Shown here: positions 8,853 to 17,883 of the stretch, one piece after another
Layout of the letters: every line of letters begins with the position of its first letter
Numbering within the stretch: the first letter of the stretch is position 1
Source: Kordia sp. SMS9
GTDB taxonomy: Bacteria; Bacteroidota; Bacteroidia; Flavobacteriales; Flavobacteriaceae
Direction: 5' to 3'
Assembly (NCBI RefSeq): GCF_003352465.1
Contig: NZ_CP031153.1
Location: 4,364,001 to 4,428,000 of the forward strand
Length of the DNA stretch: 64,000 nucleotides
Program-made: the position numbers and the translations under genes
The notes under the pieces: generated by a model
The model's input: only the letters and a program-made list of their open reading frames with translations
Told to the model about the DNA's origin: nothing
The model's database searches: none

Positions 8853-9701
8853 TTAATTATATGTTTCAAACTGTTTTTGCTTAATTGCATCTTTTGTGAT
8901 GTCTTTTTCTAATTTTCTGATAAATTCAAGTTTGCGTTTGTTCAGAATGATTTGTCGTACTGTGGGGCGAACATACGCGAGTGGCGCAATATCATTCCTA
9001 CCGATTTTATCTTCAATTCGCACCAAATATAGTTCTAATGAATCTTCTATCTGAGAAAATTGTGATTTTTTTAAGTATTTCTCTTTGTTTTCGGTATTTA
9101 TGACTGGGATTTTATTGAAAATCTGCGTTTGTTTTACCCAAATAGAATCGTTTAAAGAGTAATTGTTAAACTGAATCGCTAACGAATCTAACACGAATTT
9201 ATCTTCTGTATCAAAACGCTCAAAACGCTCCGTAATTTCTTCTATATTAGAGTTGTCTTTGGCAATGTTAATGTACCGCAGTTTTAACAACTCTTCATTG
9301 AGTTTAAAGTTTTCTTTATTGGTTGTATAATATGCCGCTTCATCAAACGCCGTAACCGTGGTATCAATAGATTGCTTGACCAAGGCTTCTTTGTAGGCTT
9401 CAATGTATAAATCGTTGCGATATTCTTCCACCAATTCGTCAAAAGCATCTAGTTTTTCTTGTGGCAAATTGAACTTAGCGCGCTGAATGAACAGTTCTTG
9501 CGTAGCCCAACGATCAATATAATTGTTGACGATCATCGTGCTGTCTTCGGAAGAAATATTATCAGAAAGTAATGGCAGAATATCACTTTCATACAAATAA
9601 CTTTCCCCAACTCTGGCAATTGGTTCGCCCACATTCGTCGATTGAAAGTATTCGCACGAAAAACATAGCAACACGAGCAGTATGACACTTACGTTTCTCA
9701 A
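8853..9701 (-). CDS. Lipoprotein of the folding-factor cluster (SurA-N-like, no isomerase domain)
   Basis: This 282-aa protein begins with a lipoprotein signal (MRNVSVILLVLLCFSC), and only the TTG at 9701 keeps it, because there is no suitable ATG. The mature part starts with EPIARVGESYLYESDI and IVNNYIDRWATQELFI, which resemble the N-terminal helical segment of SurA/PpiD-type proteins. No parvulin signature (HILL...GGLGW-type) is visible. It is sandwiched between two true isomerase genes, 5 bases after one stop and 1 base before the next start. It probably belongs to the same outer-membrane biogenesis pathway as a chaperone without catalytic activity; the function is inferred. Confidence 0.8.
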   Translation of the reverse strand: MRNVSVILLVLLCFSCEYFQSTNVGEPIARVGESYLYESDILPLLSDNISSEDSTMIVNNYIDRWATQELFIQRAKFNLPQEKLDAFDELVEEYRNDLYIEAYKEALVKQSIDTTVTAFDEAAYYTTNKENFKLNEELLKLRYINIAKDNSNIEEITERFERFDTEDKFVLDSLAIQFNNYSLNDSIWVKQTQIFNKIPVINTENKEKYLKKSQFSQIEDSLELYLVRIEDKIGRNDIAPLAYVRPTVRQIILNKRKLEFIRKLEKDITKDAIKQKQFETYN

Positions 9702-9706
9702 TATGA

Positions 9707-11689
9707 TTATTTTACGAGTTTTTTAAGTTTGCGATAGGTACGTTTGTTAATCTTAACTTCGTAGTTTTCCTTTAACGTTTTTACCCATTCTTTTTCAAGA
9801 TATACTTGGTAGTCGCTGATGACTTTCCCTTTGATTTCAGAGAGCTTTTTGTCGCTCGCAGGCATGATTTCGTTAACTTTTACAATCGTGAAATCTGTAC
9901 TGCCATCATTAAAAATTTTAGAAACACCTTGCTCCAGTTTGAAGCCTTTCGGCAAATTTCGATGTCCTTCTTCATACACACCTGGCGAAAAGATAACACT
10001 TACCTTACTGTCTTTGTTGATTTCTTGTTTAATTTCATCCAAAGACTTCCCTTCTTTGAGTAATTGTTGTACGTTTTCGGCAGCTTCTTTTTGTGTACAA
10101 GAAGCAATGACGCCTTCTATACGTTTTTTCCATTGGTAATCTTCTTTATGGTTATTGAAGAATTTTTCTAGACCAATTGTGTCCGTTTTGGCTCTTTCCC
10201 AAATTTCTGTTTCCATCAAATCAAAAAGCAACAATCCATCGCGATATTCACCATAAATAGCGGCAAAATCTTCACTAATGTTTTCTAAGTCATTTTCATA
10301 AAAAGCCATCAATTCTTTATCTCTAAATTCCTTGTAATAACGGTTGATAAATCCTTTTGCTTCTGGCTTTTTTACCATGGTACGCGCACGGTTTTTTAAT
10401 AAAAATGTTGCAAAATCTTTGTACGTAACTTTCGCATCTTCAATTTGAAAAAGCGTTTTGTTTAAAAATGTTTCGTCTGTTGGAAGTTTCCAGCTTTTAC
10501 TGAAGAATGTTGCATCTGCCAAATTGTAAAAATCAGATTTCGCATTTTCGTTTTCTGTGATTGTATATGTGTTTCGAATTTTTTTAAGAATAGACGAATT
10601 GATCACACCTGCACGCTTGTCATTTTTTATTCTGCGTTCTAAGTTTGGCTTTTCTTCCTCATAACTTTTCATTCCATGTTTTGAGATGAGTTTTACAATG
10701 TGCCAACCAAATTCTGATTGAAATGGTTTTGAAATTTCGCCTAGTTCTTTTAAAGAAAAAGCCACTTCTTCAAATTCCTTTGAGCGCAAACGTCCACGAC
10801 CAAATTTTGGTAATTTTCCATCATTTACTCCAGAACTTCTGTCTTCGGAATACCGTTTTGCCAATTTTCCAAAATCAGCACCTGATTGAATCTGCGAATA
10901 AATATCTTTTATTTTTTGCTGTGGATCTTCTTTACTTTCGTTTTGCTTTATATTTAATAGCAAAATATGCGCTACGATTACTTCGCCCACATTGGCGCGA
11001 ATGTCTTCTGTTTTGATGATATGGTAGCCGAATTGTGTGCGAATTGGCATGGAAACTTCGCCTACTTTCGTGTTGAACGCTGCCGATTCAAACGGATACA
11101 CCATGCGAAATGCTGAAAAATAGCCCAAATCTCCTTTATTAGCAGGAATTCTGTCGTTTCCTTTCGCAGAAGGATCATCAGAATGTTGCATTGCCATTTG
11201 ACCAAAGTCGGCACCTTCTATGATCGATTTGCGCACGCTCATCGTTTTTTGATACGCTGTCAAGGTGTCTTGCGGAGAAGCATCTTGCGAAACGTTGATG
11301 AGAATATGACTTGCTTTTACTTCTTTTTGCAAACGATCATACGCTTCTTTTACTAACTTTTCAGTAGCGTTTGCATCCGTAAGGTAATTTCTTGATAATT
11401 GTTTGCGATAGCCTGCTAATTCTTTTTTGTATGCATCTTTTTCGTGTAGCTTCAACTTCTCGGCTTCTTTTAATTTTAATTTATACTCGAGAAACAAATC
11501 AAAATACTCTTTAATTTCTTTTTGATCTTTTTCATCAATAATATCTAGATTCTTTTTGTAAACTCTTGAAAATTCAGAAACGTAGGTCGGTTCGTCTTCA
11601 ATGGTAAACAACACTTTGTCTTTTTCATTTTGTCCAAAACTTGTGAAGGTCACAAAAAGGAGTAAGAATAATTGAATGTTCTTTTTCAT
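9707..11689 (-). CDS. Large exported peptidylprolyl isomerase with two parvulin domains
   Basis: This 660-aa protein has a signal peptide (MKKNIQLFLLLFVTFTSFGQ). A helical SurA-like N-terminus is followed by two parvulin domains, the first from about residue 125 (VKASHILINVSQ...FGYHIIKTED), the second from about 235 (VIVAHILLLNIKQ...FGWHIVKLIS). A long C-terminal region of about 280 residues has no family that I can name. It is the first gene of a four-gene unit (isomerase, lipoprotein, isomerase, MoxR) with gaps of 5, 1 and 8 bases. A role in folding outer-membrane or secreted proteins in the periplasm is the natural reading. Confidence 0.9.
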   Translation of the reverse strand: MKKNIQLFLLLFVTFTSFGQNEKDKVLFTIEDEPTYVSEFSRVYKKNLDIIDEKDQKEIKEYFDLFLEYKLKLKEAEKLKLHEKDAYKKELAGYRKQLSRNYLTDANATEKLVKEAYDRLQKEVKASHILINVSQDASPQDTLTAYQKTMSVRKSIIEGADFGQMAMQHSDDPSAKGNDRIPANKGDLGYFSAFRMVYPFESAAFNTKVGEVSMPIRTQFGYHIIKTEDIRANVGEVIVAHILLLNIKQNESKEDPQQKIKDIYSQIQSGADFGKLAKRYSEDRSSGVNDGKLPKFGRGRLRSKEFEEVAFSLKELGEISKPFQSEFGWHIVKLISKHGMKSYEEEKPNLERRIKNDKRAGVINSSILKKIRNTYTITENENAKSDFYNLADATFFSKSWKLPTDETFLNKTLFQIEDAKVTYKDFATFLLKNRARTMVKKPEAKGFINRYYKEFRDKELMAFYENDLENISEDFAAIYGEYRDGLLLFDLMETEIWERAKTDTIGLEKFFNNHKEDYQWKKRIEGVIASCTQKEAAENVQQLLKEGKSLDEIKQEINKDSKVSVIFSPGVYEEGHRNLPKGFKLEQGVSKIFNDGSTDFTIVKVNEIMPASDKKLSEIKGKVISDYQVYLEKEWVKTLKENYEVKINKRTYRKLKKLVK

Positions 11690-11924
11690 AATGTATATTT
11701 ATTTCTATCAGCTGTAATGTATGTTATTATGCAAACATTTTTGCTTGGAATATTTTTGAGAAAGACAAAAATAACAATTCATCAATATATAGCAACTAAA
11801 TAGAAAGGCTATTATTGCCTGCTTTTTATATTTTGGCGCAATTGTTGAAGTTTTAAGAAAAAAATATGAACTTTCAACTTTGAAATAGTTTGTATTTAGA
11901 TTAATTTTACAAAAAACTATATCT

Positions 11925-12665
11925 ATGAAAAAAAATTACCTCTTTTTACTTTTAATGCTATTTGCTAGTATGAGTTACGCACAGGAAGTGATTAGCTTTT
12001 TAGGATATGATGGTGTCGGAAGTACCCAAACAGCAGCTACGGCTACTATTAATGATCCTATTACGCTTCGATTTGAAGACAATGATATCATTAATAACTT
12101 CTACACAGAAAATCAAACATTTATCCATGTATACTTAGGTTTGAGTACTGCTAGTGGAGATTTTCAAGCTGTTCCTGGTGCTTTTAGCGACCTTTCTTGG
12201 CAACCTGTGTTAAACTTAACGGATGGAGATGCTGCAACAGCTACAAATACCTATGAAATTACATTTACACCAGGACAATTATTTCCATCATTAGTGAATG
12301 AAAATGTGTTAGGAATTAATTTGTTATTTCAAAACCAATTTGGTGGTGGCGGAAACAATCAATCTGTCGATTTGTTTATTGATTTGGTGGATGATACGCT
12401 AAACAGTAGTACGCTAAGTATAGGTAACAACTCAAAAAATAGCGTAAAAACTATGTATAATAATGGACGACTGGAAATTTCTGGTATCAATACCACTTCT
12501 AATATCGCTATCTACAACCTATTAGGTCGCCAAGTAGTAGACTTGAAGAATGTAGCGATTAATGGAACGTTTAGTAAGTTTTTAGATTTACCAAAGAATA
12601 ATATTTACATCGTAAAAATTTCGTCATCCACATTTTCAAAGACATTTAAAATTGTAGCAAAATAA
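11925..12665 (+). CDS. Secreted protein with T9SS type A sorting domain
   Basis: This 246-aa protein has a signal peptide (MKKNYLFLLLMLFASMSYAQ) and a C-terminal T9SS sorting domain. The latter starts near residue 175 (NGRLEISGINTTSNIAIYNLLG) and ends in YIVKISSSTFSKTFKIVAK. The passenger part in between (about 150 residues, with LTLTDGDAATATNTYEITF-like beta character) matches no family I recognise. It is expected to be exported by the Sec system, moved across the outer membrane by T9SS and retained at or released from the surface. It stands alone, with its own terminator. Confidence 0.85.
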   Translation: MKKNYLFLLLMLFASMSYAQEVISFLGYDGVGSTQTAATATINDPITLRFEDNDIINNFYTENQTFIHVYLGLSTASGDFQAVPGAFSDLSWQPVLNLTDGDAATATNTYEITFTPGQLFPSLVNENVLGINLLFQNQFGGGGNNQSVDLFIDLVDDTLNSSTLSIGNNSKNSVKTMYNNGRLEISGINTTSNIAIYNLLGRQVVDLKNVAINGTFSKFLDLPKNNIYIVKISSSTFSKTFKIVAK

Positions 12666-12688
12666 GTTTGGTACACACAATTATATAC

Positions 12689-12715
12689 AAGAGCGGATGA
12701 TTTTCATTCGCTTTT
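12689..12715 (+). terminator. Terminator after the T9SS cargo gene
   Basis: GCGGATGA (12693-12700) pairs with TCATTCGC (12704-12711), including one G-U pair, followed by seven T. Confidence 0.65.
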
Positions 12716-12764
12716 TTTATGTTTTGAAATGAGTTCAATATGTATTTTTGTAAAAAAATTAACC

Positions 12765-13001
12765 ATGGGAAAAGTCAAACTCATCTGGGATTTTAGAGGT
12801 CCTAACGGAAAACGCACAGCAGCACATCATTGCATTCACTTGACTGATTTTGTGAAGATGGAAAACGTGCATGGAGAAGCCATTAAAGTTGTGGAATTTT
12901 CCGAAATGCACGCAGCAGCCACTATGATTATCAACGAAGAAGATGTTTCGTTGATGCGTGAAAAACTGAAACCGCATCGTGGACAACGTGTAGAAGAATA
13001 A
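12765..13001 (+). CDS. Small conserved hypothetical protein, 78 aa
   Basis: I start this at the ATG at 12765 (MGKVKLIWDFRG), 12 codons inside the longer frame, because the upstream residues look like untranslated sequence. The protein is small and soluble, with three clustered histidines (AAHHCIHL) and another near FSEMHAA, and a basic tail (KLKPHRGQRVEE). The His/Cys group could bind a metal, but no family or function is recognised. A gene for a DUF2461 protein follows 36 bases downstream on the same strand. Confidence 0.7.
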   Translation: MGKVKLIWDFRGPNGKRTAAHHCIHLTDFVKMENVHGEAIKVVEFSEMHAAATMIINEEDVSLMREKLKPHRGQRVEE

Positions 13002-13037
13002 ATTTTCTCAAGAAAAGTTTTTCAATCAATATGTGCA

Positions 13038-13700
13038 ATGAACAAGAAAAAATATATTTTTAAGTTTTTAGATGAATTGTCTCGTAACAATTCTAAAAAA
13101 TGGATGGACGAAAATAGATCCACGTATCAACTTGCCAAAACGTATTGGTTGAGCGAAGTTGAAAAAATGTTGGAACGTTTGTGTAAATACGACTCACATT
13201 TTGAAATGTTTACTCCAAAAAATACCATACAGCGCATTACCAACAACCGAATGTTTCATCCTGAAAAGCCTATCTACAAAACTAAATTTGCATTTTCTCC
13301 TACGCGAAAAAAAGACGAATACGCGCCTATTTTTTTCTCTATCGGTGCTGCCGAATCACTTGTTGGCGGTGGCATTTGGCGACCAAATACTGATATTTTA
13401 AAAAAAGTAAGAGCGCACATTGATACAGATGAAAACAAACTTCAAAAAGCTATTTCTTCTAAAGAATTTGTAACTTTTTTTGGTGGTTTGCGAGAAGATG
13501 ATCAAAAACTAAAAACAGCTCCTCGCGGCTACGATTATGAACATCCACATATTGAATTGTTACGTTATAAAAATTTTACCGCGGGCATTGAACCAACGAG
13601 AGAAACAATAATCAATAAAGATTTGGCAGATATTGCAGAAGAAGTATACTTGAAATTGAAACCGATGAACGACTTTTTCCATGAAGCTTTACACAAATAG
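13038..13700 (+). CDS. DUF2461 (TIGR02453) family protein
   Basis: This 220-aa soluble protein matches the DUF2461 family by its opening (FLDELSRNNSKKWMDENR), the basic patch around NTIQRITNNRMFHPEKPIYKTKFAF, and the closing PMNDFFHEAL. The family is widespread in Bacteroidota, and its biochemical role is unknown. It probably shares a transcript with the small protein upstream. Confidence 0.9.
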   Translation: MNKKKYIFKFLDELSRNNSKKWMDENRSTYQLAKTYWLSEVEKMLERLCKYDSHFEMFTPKNTIQRITNNRMFHPEKPIYKTKFAFSPTRKKDEYAPIFFSIGAAESLVGGGIWRPNTDILKKVRAHIDTDENKLQKAISSKEFVTFFGGLREDDQKLKTAPRGYDYEHPHIELLRYKNFTAGIEPTRETIINKDLADIAEEVYLKLKPMNDFFHEALHK

Positions 13701-13872
13701 TCAAATTATTTTTAAAAAATCAATAATTAAGTATTTCTTTCTATTTCAGTCACATACAGCATTGCTTTTTAAAAAAACCTTCATTGCAAACGTTAATTTT
13801 ATGCAAGTTTATTTTTTTGGTATGATGTTTTCATTACTTTAGCCAACTTTGAAAAACAAAAAATTTAATCTG

Positions 13873-14394
13873 ATGAAAATTAAACATTTACTGTACACAT
13901 TCGCTATTGTATTTTGTTCATATACAGCTACGGCACAAACGAAAGTTGGAACTGTTAACGTGAATATTTTGGTATCTAAATTGCCAGAAATTGCACAAGT
14001 ACAAAAAGGAATGGAAGCGTATGAAAAGGAGTTAGAAGCTGATTTAAAAGCAAAATTAGCAGCTTACGAAAAAGAAGTCAAAGAAGCCAATGCGGCTTTT
14101 AAAGAAATGACTGATGAAGCTAAAAAGAAAAAACAACAAGAAATTTTCGAATTGGAAAACGACATCCAAAAGTTCCGACAAAATGCGGTACAATTGGTAC
14201 AGTTGCGACAAGATGAATTGATGCGTCCGTTGTATAAAAAAGTTGGAGTAGCTTTATCTGCCATTGCAAAAGAAGAAAAGTTTACACAAGTTTTTACACT
14301 TGATGGCAACGAATTGGCGTATATAGATCCTAACTTTGATTTGACGTTAAAAACGGCTGCAAGACTTGGTATTACGGTCGAAGACAAAAAATAA
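13873..14394 (+). CDS. OmpH/Skp-family periplasmic chaperone
   Basis: The start is placed at the ATG at 13873 (MKIKHLLYTFAIVFC), which begins a normal signal peptide ending TATAQ, giving 173 aa. The mature protein is the Skp/OmpH type: a short beta strand (KVGTVNVNILVSKLPE), a long helical hairpin rich in Lys and Glu (about residues 45-120), and the closing strand region (YIDPNFDLT). Skp proteins hold unfolded outer-membrane proteins in the periplasm. It is monocistronic, ending at a hairpin shared with the convergent guaB. Confidence 0.92.
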   Translation: MKIKHLLYTFAIVFCSYTATAQTKVGTVNVNILVSKLPEIAQVQKGMEAYEKELEADLKAKLAAYEKEVKEANAAFKEMTDEAKKKKQQEIFELENDIQKFRQNAVQLVQLRQDELMRPLYKKVGVALSAIAKEEKFTQVFTLDGNELAYIDPNFDLTLKTAARLGITVEDKK

Positions 14395-14429
14395 AAATAG
14401 CAGTATAACAATTAGTATCTAAAAAAAGA

Positions 14430-14453
14430 GGCTGTCCAAATCAATGGACAGCC
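14430..14453. terminator. Bidirectional terminator between the OmpH and guaB genes
   Basis: GGCTGTCCA (14430-14438) pairs with TGGACAGCC (14445-14453) around a 6-base loop, with A-rich sequence before and T-rich after. It serves both convergent genes. Confidence 0.75.
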
Positions 14454-14479
14454 TTTTGTATGTTTAAAAACTATTTATT

Positions 14480-15955
14480 TTACCTTCTTGAATAGTTGGG
14501 TGCTTCTTTCGTTATCGCTACATCGTGTGGGTGACTTTCATTGATTCCACTTGCGGTGATGCGTACAAATTGTCCAGTTTCTTTCAACGTTTCAATGTCT
14601 TTGGCACCACAATAGCCCATTCCTGCGCGCAATCCGCCAATAAATTGATGAATACTTTCGTCCAAGTTTCCTTTGTACGGTACACGACCTACAATACCTT
14701 CTGGCACTAACTTTTTGATATCAGCTTCTACATCTTGGAAATACCGGTCTTTGGAACCTTGTTTCATGGCTTCTACAGAACCCATTCCACGATATGATTT
14801 GAATTTTCTTCCTTCGTAAATAATCGTTTCTCCAGGAGATTCCTTAGTTCCAGCCAATAACGAACCTAACATTACTGTATCGGCTCCTGCGGCGATCGCC
14901 TTTGGAATGTCTCCCGTATATCGAATTCCTCCATCCGCAATGACAGGAACGCCACTACCTTTAATGGCTGCTGCTACTTCTAATACTGCTGAAAATTGTG
15001 GAAATCCAACACCAGCTACCACTCTCGTCGTACAAATAGATCCTGGACCAATTCCAACTTTTACGGCATCTGCACCCGCATCTACCAAATAACGTGCGGC
15101 AGCACCTGTAGCAATGTTTCCAACAATCACTTCTAGGTTTGGAAACTTTGCTTTCACTTCTTTTAAAACGCTTACCACACCTTTTGTATGTCCGTGTGCG
15201 GTATCAATCACAACTGCATCTACACCTGCTTTTACCAATGCTGCTGCTCTATCTACAGCATCTGCTGTAACTCCTAAAGCGGCTGCTACACGCAAACGCC
15301 CATAAGAATCTTTGTTTGCAATTGGTTTTTGAGTCACTTTGGTAATGTCTCTAAACGTAATGAGTCCTTTTAGTTTGTAATGCTCATCAACAATTAAAAG
15401 CTTTTCAATTTTATGCTTTTGCAGAATTGCCTCAGCATCTTTTAAGGAAGTTCCTTCTGGAGAAGTGACTAAGTTTTCGCTCGTCATCACTTCTATGATT
15501 GGTCGTTGACTGTTATGTTCGAAACGTAAATCTCTATTTGTAACTATTCCTTTGAGCGTTCCGTCATTGTCTACGATTGGAATTCCGCCAATGCTATGTT
15601 CTTTCATATTGGCGTTGGCATCTGCTACCGTTGCCGTTAATGGCAAGGTTACAGGATCGATGATCATTCCGCTTTCAGCACGTTTTACTTTTCGTACTTT
15701 TTGTGCTTGTCGTTCAATCGTCATGTTTTTGTGTAACACGCCGATGCCACCTTCACGCGCCATCGCAATTGCCATGGAAGATTCTGTAACAGTATCCATC
15801 GCGGCCGAAATTATGGGCACATTAATGGTGATGTTTCTCGTAAATTTTGTTTGAATGCTGACTTCTCTTGGAAGAACTTCTGAAAACGCAGGAACTAATA
15901 AGACATCGTCATAAGTTAATCCTTCGCCTAGAATTTTGTTGTTGTGTGCTGTCAT
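14480..15955 (-). CDS. guaB: IMP dehydrogenase
   Basis: The ATG at 15955 (MTAHNNKILGEGLTYDDVLL) gives 491 aa, the usual IMPDH length; a longer frame upstream has no sign of being translated. The enzyme oxidises IMP to XMP, the committed step of GMP synthesis. Visible features are the catalytic-loop cysteine in GPGSICTTRVVAGVGFPQ, the flap near FKSYRGMGS, and two CBS domains inserted at about residues 95-205 (MIDPVTLPLTATVADANANM). It is transcribed alone. Confidence 0.97.
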   Translation of the reverse strand: MTAHNNKILGEGLTYDDVLLVPAFSEVLPREVSIQTKFTRNITINVPIISAAMDTVTESSMAIAMAREGGIGVLHKNMTIERQAQKVRKVKRAESGMIIDPVTLPLTATVADANANMKEHSIGGIPIVDNDGTLKGIVTNRDLRFEHNSQRPIIEVMTSENLVTSPEGTSLKDAEAILQKHKIEKLLIVDEHYKLKGLITFRDITKVTQKPIANKDSYGRLRVAAALGVTADAVDRAAALVKAGVDAVVIDTAHGHTKGVVSVLKEVKAKFPNLEVIVGNIATGAAARYLVDAGADAVKVGIGPGSICTTRVVAGVGFPQFSAVLEVAAAIKGSGVPVIADGGIRYTGDIPKAIAAGADTVMLGSLLAGTKESPGETIIYEGRKFKSYRGMGSVEAMKQGSKDRYFQDVEADIKKLVPEGIVGRVPYKGNLDESIHQFIGGLRAGMGYCGAKDIETLKETGQFVRITASGINESHPHDVAITKEAPNYSRR

Positions 15956-16120
15956 TATGCAATTAAAATATAATTGCGTGCAAATATACTGCTTTTTATA
16001 CAATTAATACTATTTGTTATGGTAGATAACAATTTGTTAATGGATTTGTTATGAAACTTTCTGCTTCAAAACGTTAACTCTTAAACTTCATTTTTGTTTA
16101 TTGTAGACTTGTTTATTCGA

Positions 16121-16146
16121 TTGGACTTCGACTCCACTCAGTCCAA
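16121..16146. repeat. Small palindromic intergenic element
   Basis: TTGGACT (16121-16127) pairs with AGTCCAA (16140-16146) around TCGACTCCACTC. It resembles the dispersed TTCGACTCCACTCAGTC-type words common in Flavobacteriia. It is followed by a low-complexity run of ACTC/ATACTC words (about 16158-16200). Confidence 0.45.
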
Positions 16147-16205
16147 GCTTTGAAACTTCTCAATACTCAATACTCACTACTAATATCTCACTACTCATAA
16201 ACTAA

Positions 16206-17069
16206 CTAATGATATTGATTGAAAATTTTTGAAGCTTCATTGTAAGCAGACTCAAAACTCATAGTTTGAACATTTGTGTTTGCCTTTGCAGCCGTAAAGT
16301 AGGAAACCATCTTTTCTGTAGGCATGTTTCCTGTGAGTTCGTCTTTTGCCATCGGACAGCCGCCAAATCCTTGAATAGCGCCATCAAAACGTCTGCAACC
16401 TGCTTTGTACGCTGCATCTACTTTTTCGTGCCATGAAGTTGGTGTGGTGTGTAAATGTGCGCCAAATTCAATTTCTGGATATTTTGGAATGAGATTCGAA
16501 TACAGATATTCAATGACGTCTGGTGTGGAAGAACCAATCGTATCTGAGAGCGATAAAATTTTCACGCCCATGCTGGAAAGCTTTTCTGTCCAATTTCCGA
16601 CAATATCTACATTCCAAGGATCTCCGTACGGATTTCCAAATCCCATAGAAAGATACGCTACAACTTCTTTATTTGTTTTTGTAGCAATGTTTAGGATTTC
16701 TTGTAAGGTTTCTATGGATTGCGCAATGGTTTTGTGTGTATTCCGCATTTGAAAGTTTTCTGAAATGGAAAACGGATAGCCTAAGTATTGAATTTCTGGA
16801 TGCGTACTTGCATCGTTTGCTCCACGAACATTGGCTACAATAGCGAGCAGTTTGCTTTCAGTGGTTGACAAGTCTAATTTTGATAAGACTTCGGCCGTAT
16901 CTACCATTTGTGGAATGGCTTTTGGCGATACAAAACTACCAAAATCAATAGTATCAAAGCCTACACGCAATAGAGATTGAATGTATTGAACTTTTTTTTC
17001 TGTAGGAATAAACATTTTGATACCTTGCATGGCATCACGTGGACATTCTATTAATTTAATGTTTTCCAT
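16206..17069 (-). CDS. Hydroxymethylglutaryl-CoA lyase
   Basis: This 287-aa DRE-TIM-barrel enzyme is of the HMG-CoA lyase type: it starts IKLIECPRDAMQG (RD pair of the active site), and has the metal-binding HLH motif in FGAHLHTT and the family's catalytic-cysteine loop FGGCPMAKD. It cleaves HMG-CoA to acetoacetate and acetyl-CoA, usually in leucine breakdown. The Glu/Leu/Phe/Val dehydrogenase about 11 kb away could feed the same route. It stands next to unrelated genes. Confidence 0.9.
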   Translation of the reverse strand: MENIKLIECPRDAMQGIKMFIPTEKKVQYIQSLLRVGFDTIDFGSFVSPKAIPQMVDTAEVLSKLDLSTTESKLLAIVANVRGANDASTHPEIQYLGYPFSISENFQMRNTHKTIAQSIETLQEILNIATKTNKEVVAYLSMGFGNPYGDPWNVDIVGNWTEKLSSMGVKILSLSDTIGSSTPDVIEYLYSNLIPKYPEIEFGAHLHTTPTSWHEKVDAAYKAGCRRFDGAIQGFGGCPMAKDELTGNMPTEKMVSYFTAAKANTNVQTMSFESAYNEASKIFNQYH

Positions 17070-17139
17070 AGGATGCCAAAGATAATCAACGAAAACGTTT
17101 TAGGAACTATTTTTTGTGAATAAAAATGACTCCAATTTT

Positions 17140-17877
17140 TTAAAATAACCAAGGTCCTAAAAACTCAAACCAAAGAATAAATCCAACAATACTTCCCACA
17201 AAACCTGCCAAAATAAAGGTGATTCGATATTTTTTGGGCACAATCATAAAGATGACAAAACTTGCGATGATCGCTCCTAAAATTGCGGTCATGATCGGAA
17301 TTGTCCATTGATTCAATCCAAGATAGGTTGAGATGCGAAATTCATCTCCACTGAAAAATGTACTTCCTTTCAAAAGATACGTTCCTCCTGCCATGACTGT
17401 ATTGAACACTTCACGCAAAATAAATAACGATAGAAAAACCGCCAGCCAATCTGTAAGCTTGAAATTTTCTTGTTTGTTTACATTTCTATATGCTAGGATA
17501 AAAAGCCCGAAAAAACTGGTTAAAATCGTTTGTATTGGTCCGCCCAACGTAATGTAGAAGTCATCTGTTGGATTGGAAGGGAATTTTTCTTCTATTTTTT
17601 TGAATAATTGGTCTGCTTCCTCTTTTTTGATTTCAGAAAAATCATCAAACGATTCCACATTTTCAAATATTTTTCGCCACGCAATGACGTCTTCATCTTC
17701 TGAAAATCCTTCAAAATTATACGTCATACTGCCATAGTTGAGCGTAGTTTCATAACCTAAAGCTTCTGCCATAGCTATATGACCCAATTCATGCGTTTGT
17801 GTTCCCACAATAGTGGAAATGAAGAATGCCAACACAAACCAATAAAAGTATTTTTTATCTATTTTAAGAAACCTCAT
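17140..17877 (-). CDS. Membrane protein with HELGH motif, M50-like metalloprotease candidate
   Basis: The frame opens at GTG directly before ATG; I use the ATG at 17877 (245 aa). A first transmembrane segment (YFYWFVLAFFISTIVG) is followed at once by THELGHIAMAEALG, an HExxH zinc-binding motif placed as in M50 site-2-type proteases. Four or five more hydrophobic segments follow. Between them is GGPIQTILTSFFGLFILA, which resembles the N/GGP loop of M50 enzymes, although the canonical C-terminal DG motif is not evident. Activity is therefore uncertain. It lies 6 bases after the LysE-type gene, probably co-transcribed. Confidence 0.7.
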   Translation of the reverse strand: MRFLKIDKKYFYWFVLAFFISTIVGTQTHELGHIAMAEALGYETTLNYGSMTYNFEGFSEDEDVIAWRKIFENVESFDDFSEIKKEEADQLFKKIEEKFPSNPTDDFYITLGGPIQTILTSFFGLFILAYRNVNKQENFKLTDWLAVFLSLFILREVFNTVMAGGTYLLKGSTFFSGDEFRISTYLGLNQWTIPIMTAILGAIIASFVIFMIVPKKYRITFILAGFVGSIVGFILWFEFLGPWLF

Positions 17878-17883
17878 CACAGT

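Noticed and set aside
12759..12986. 75-aa open frame antisense to the small conserved gene at 12765
   Set aside because: The plus-strand frame has a better start, charged soluble composition and operon context; the antisense frame is a mirror of it.
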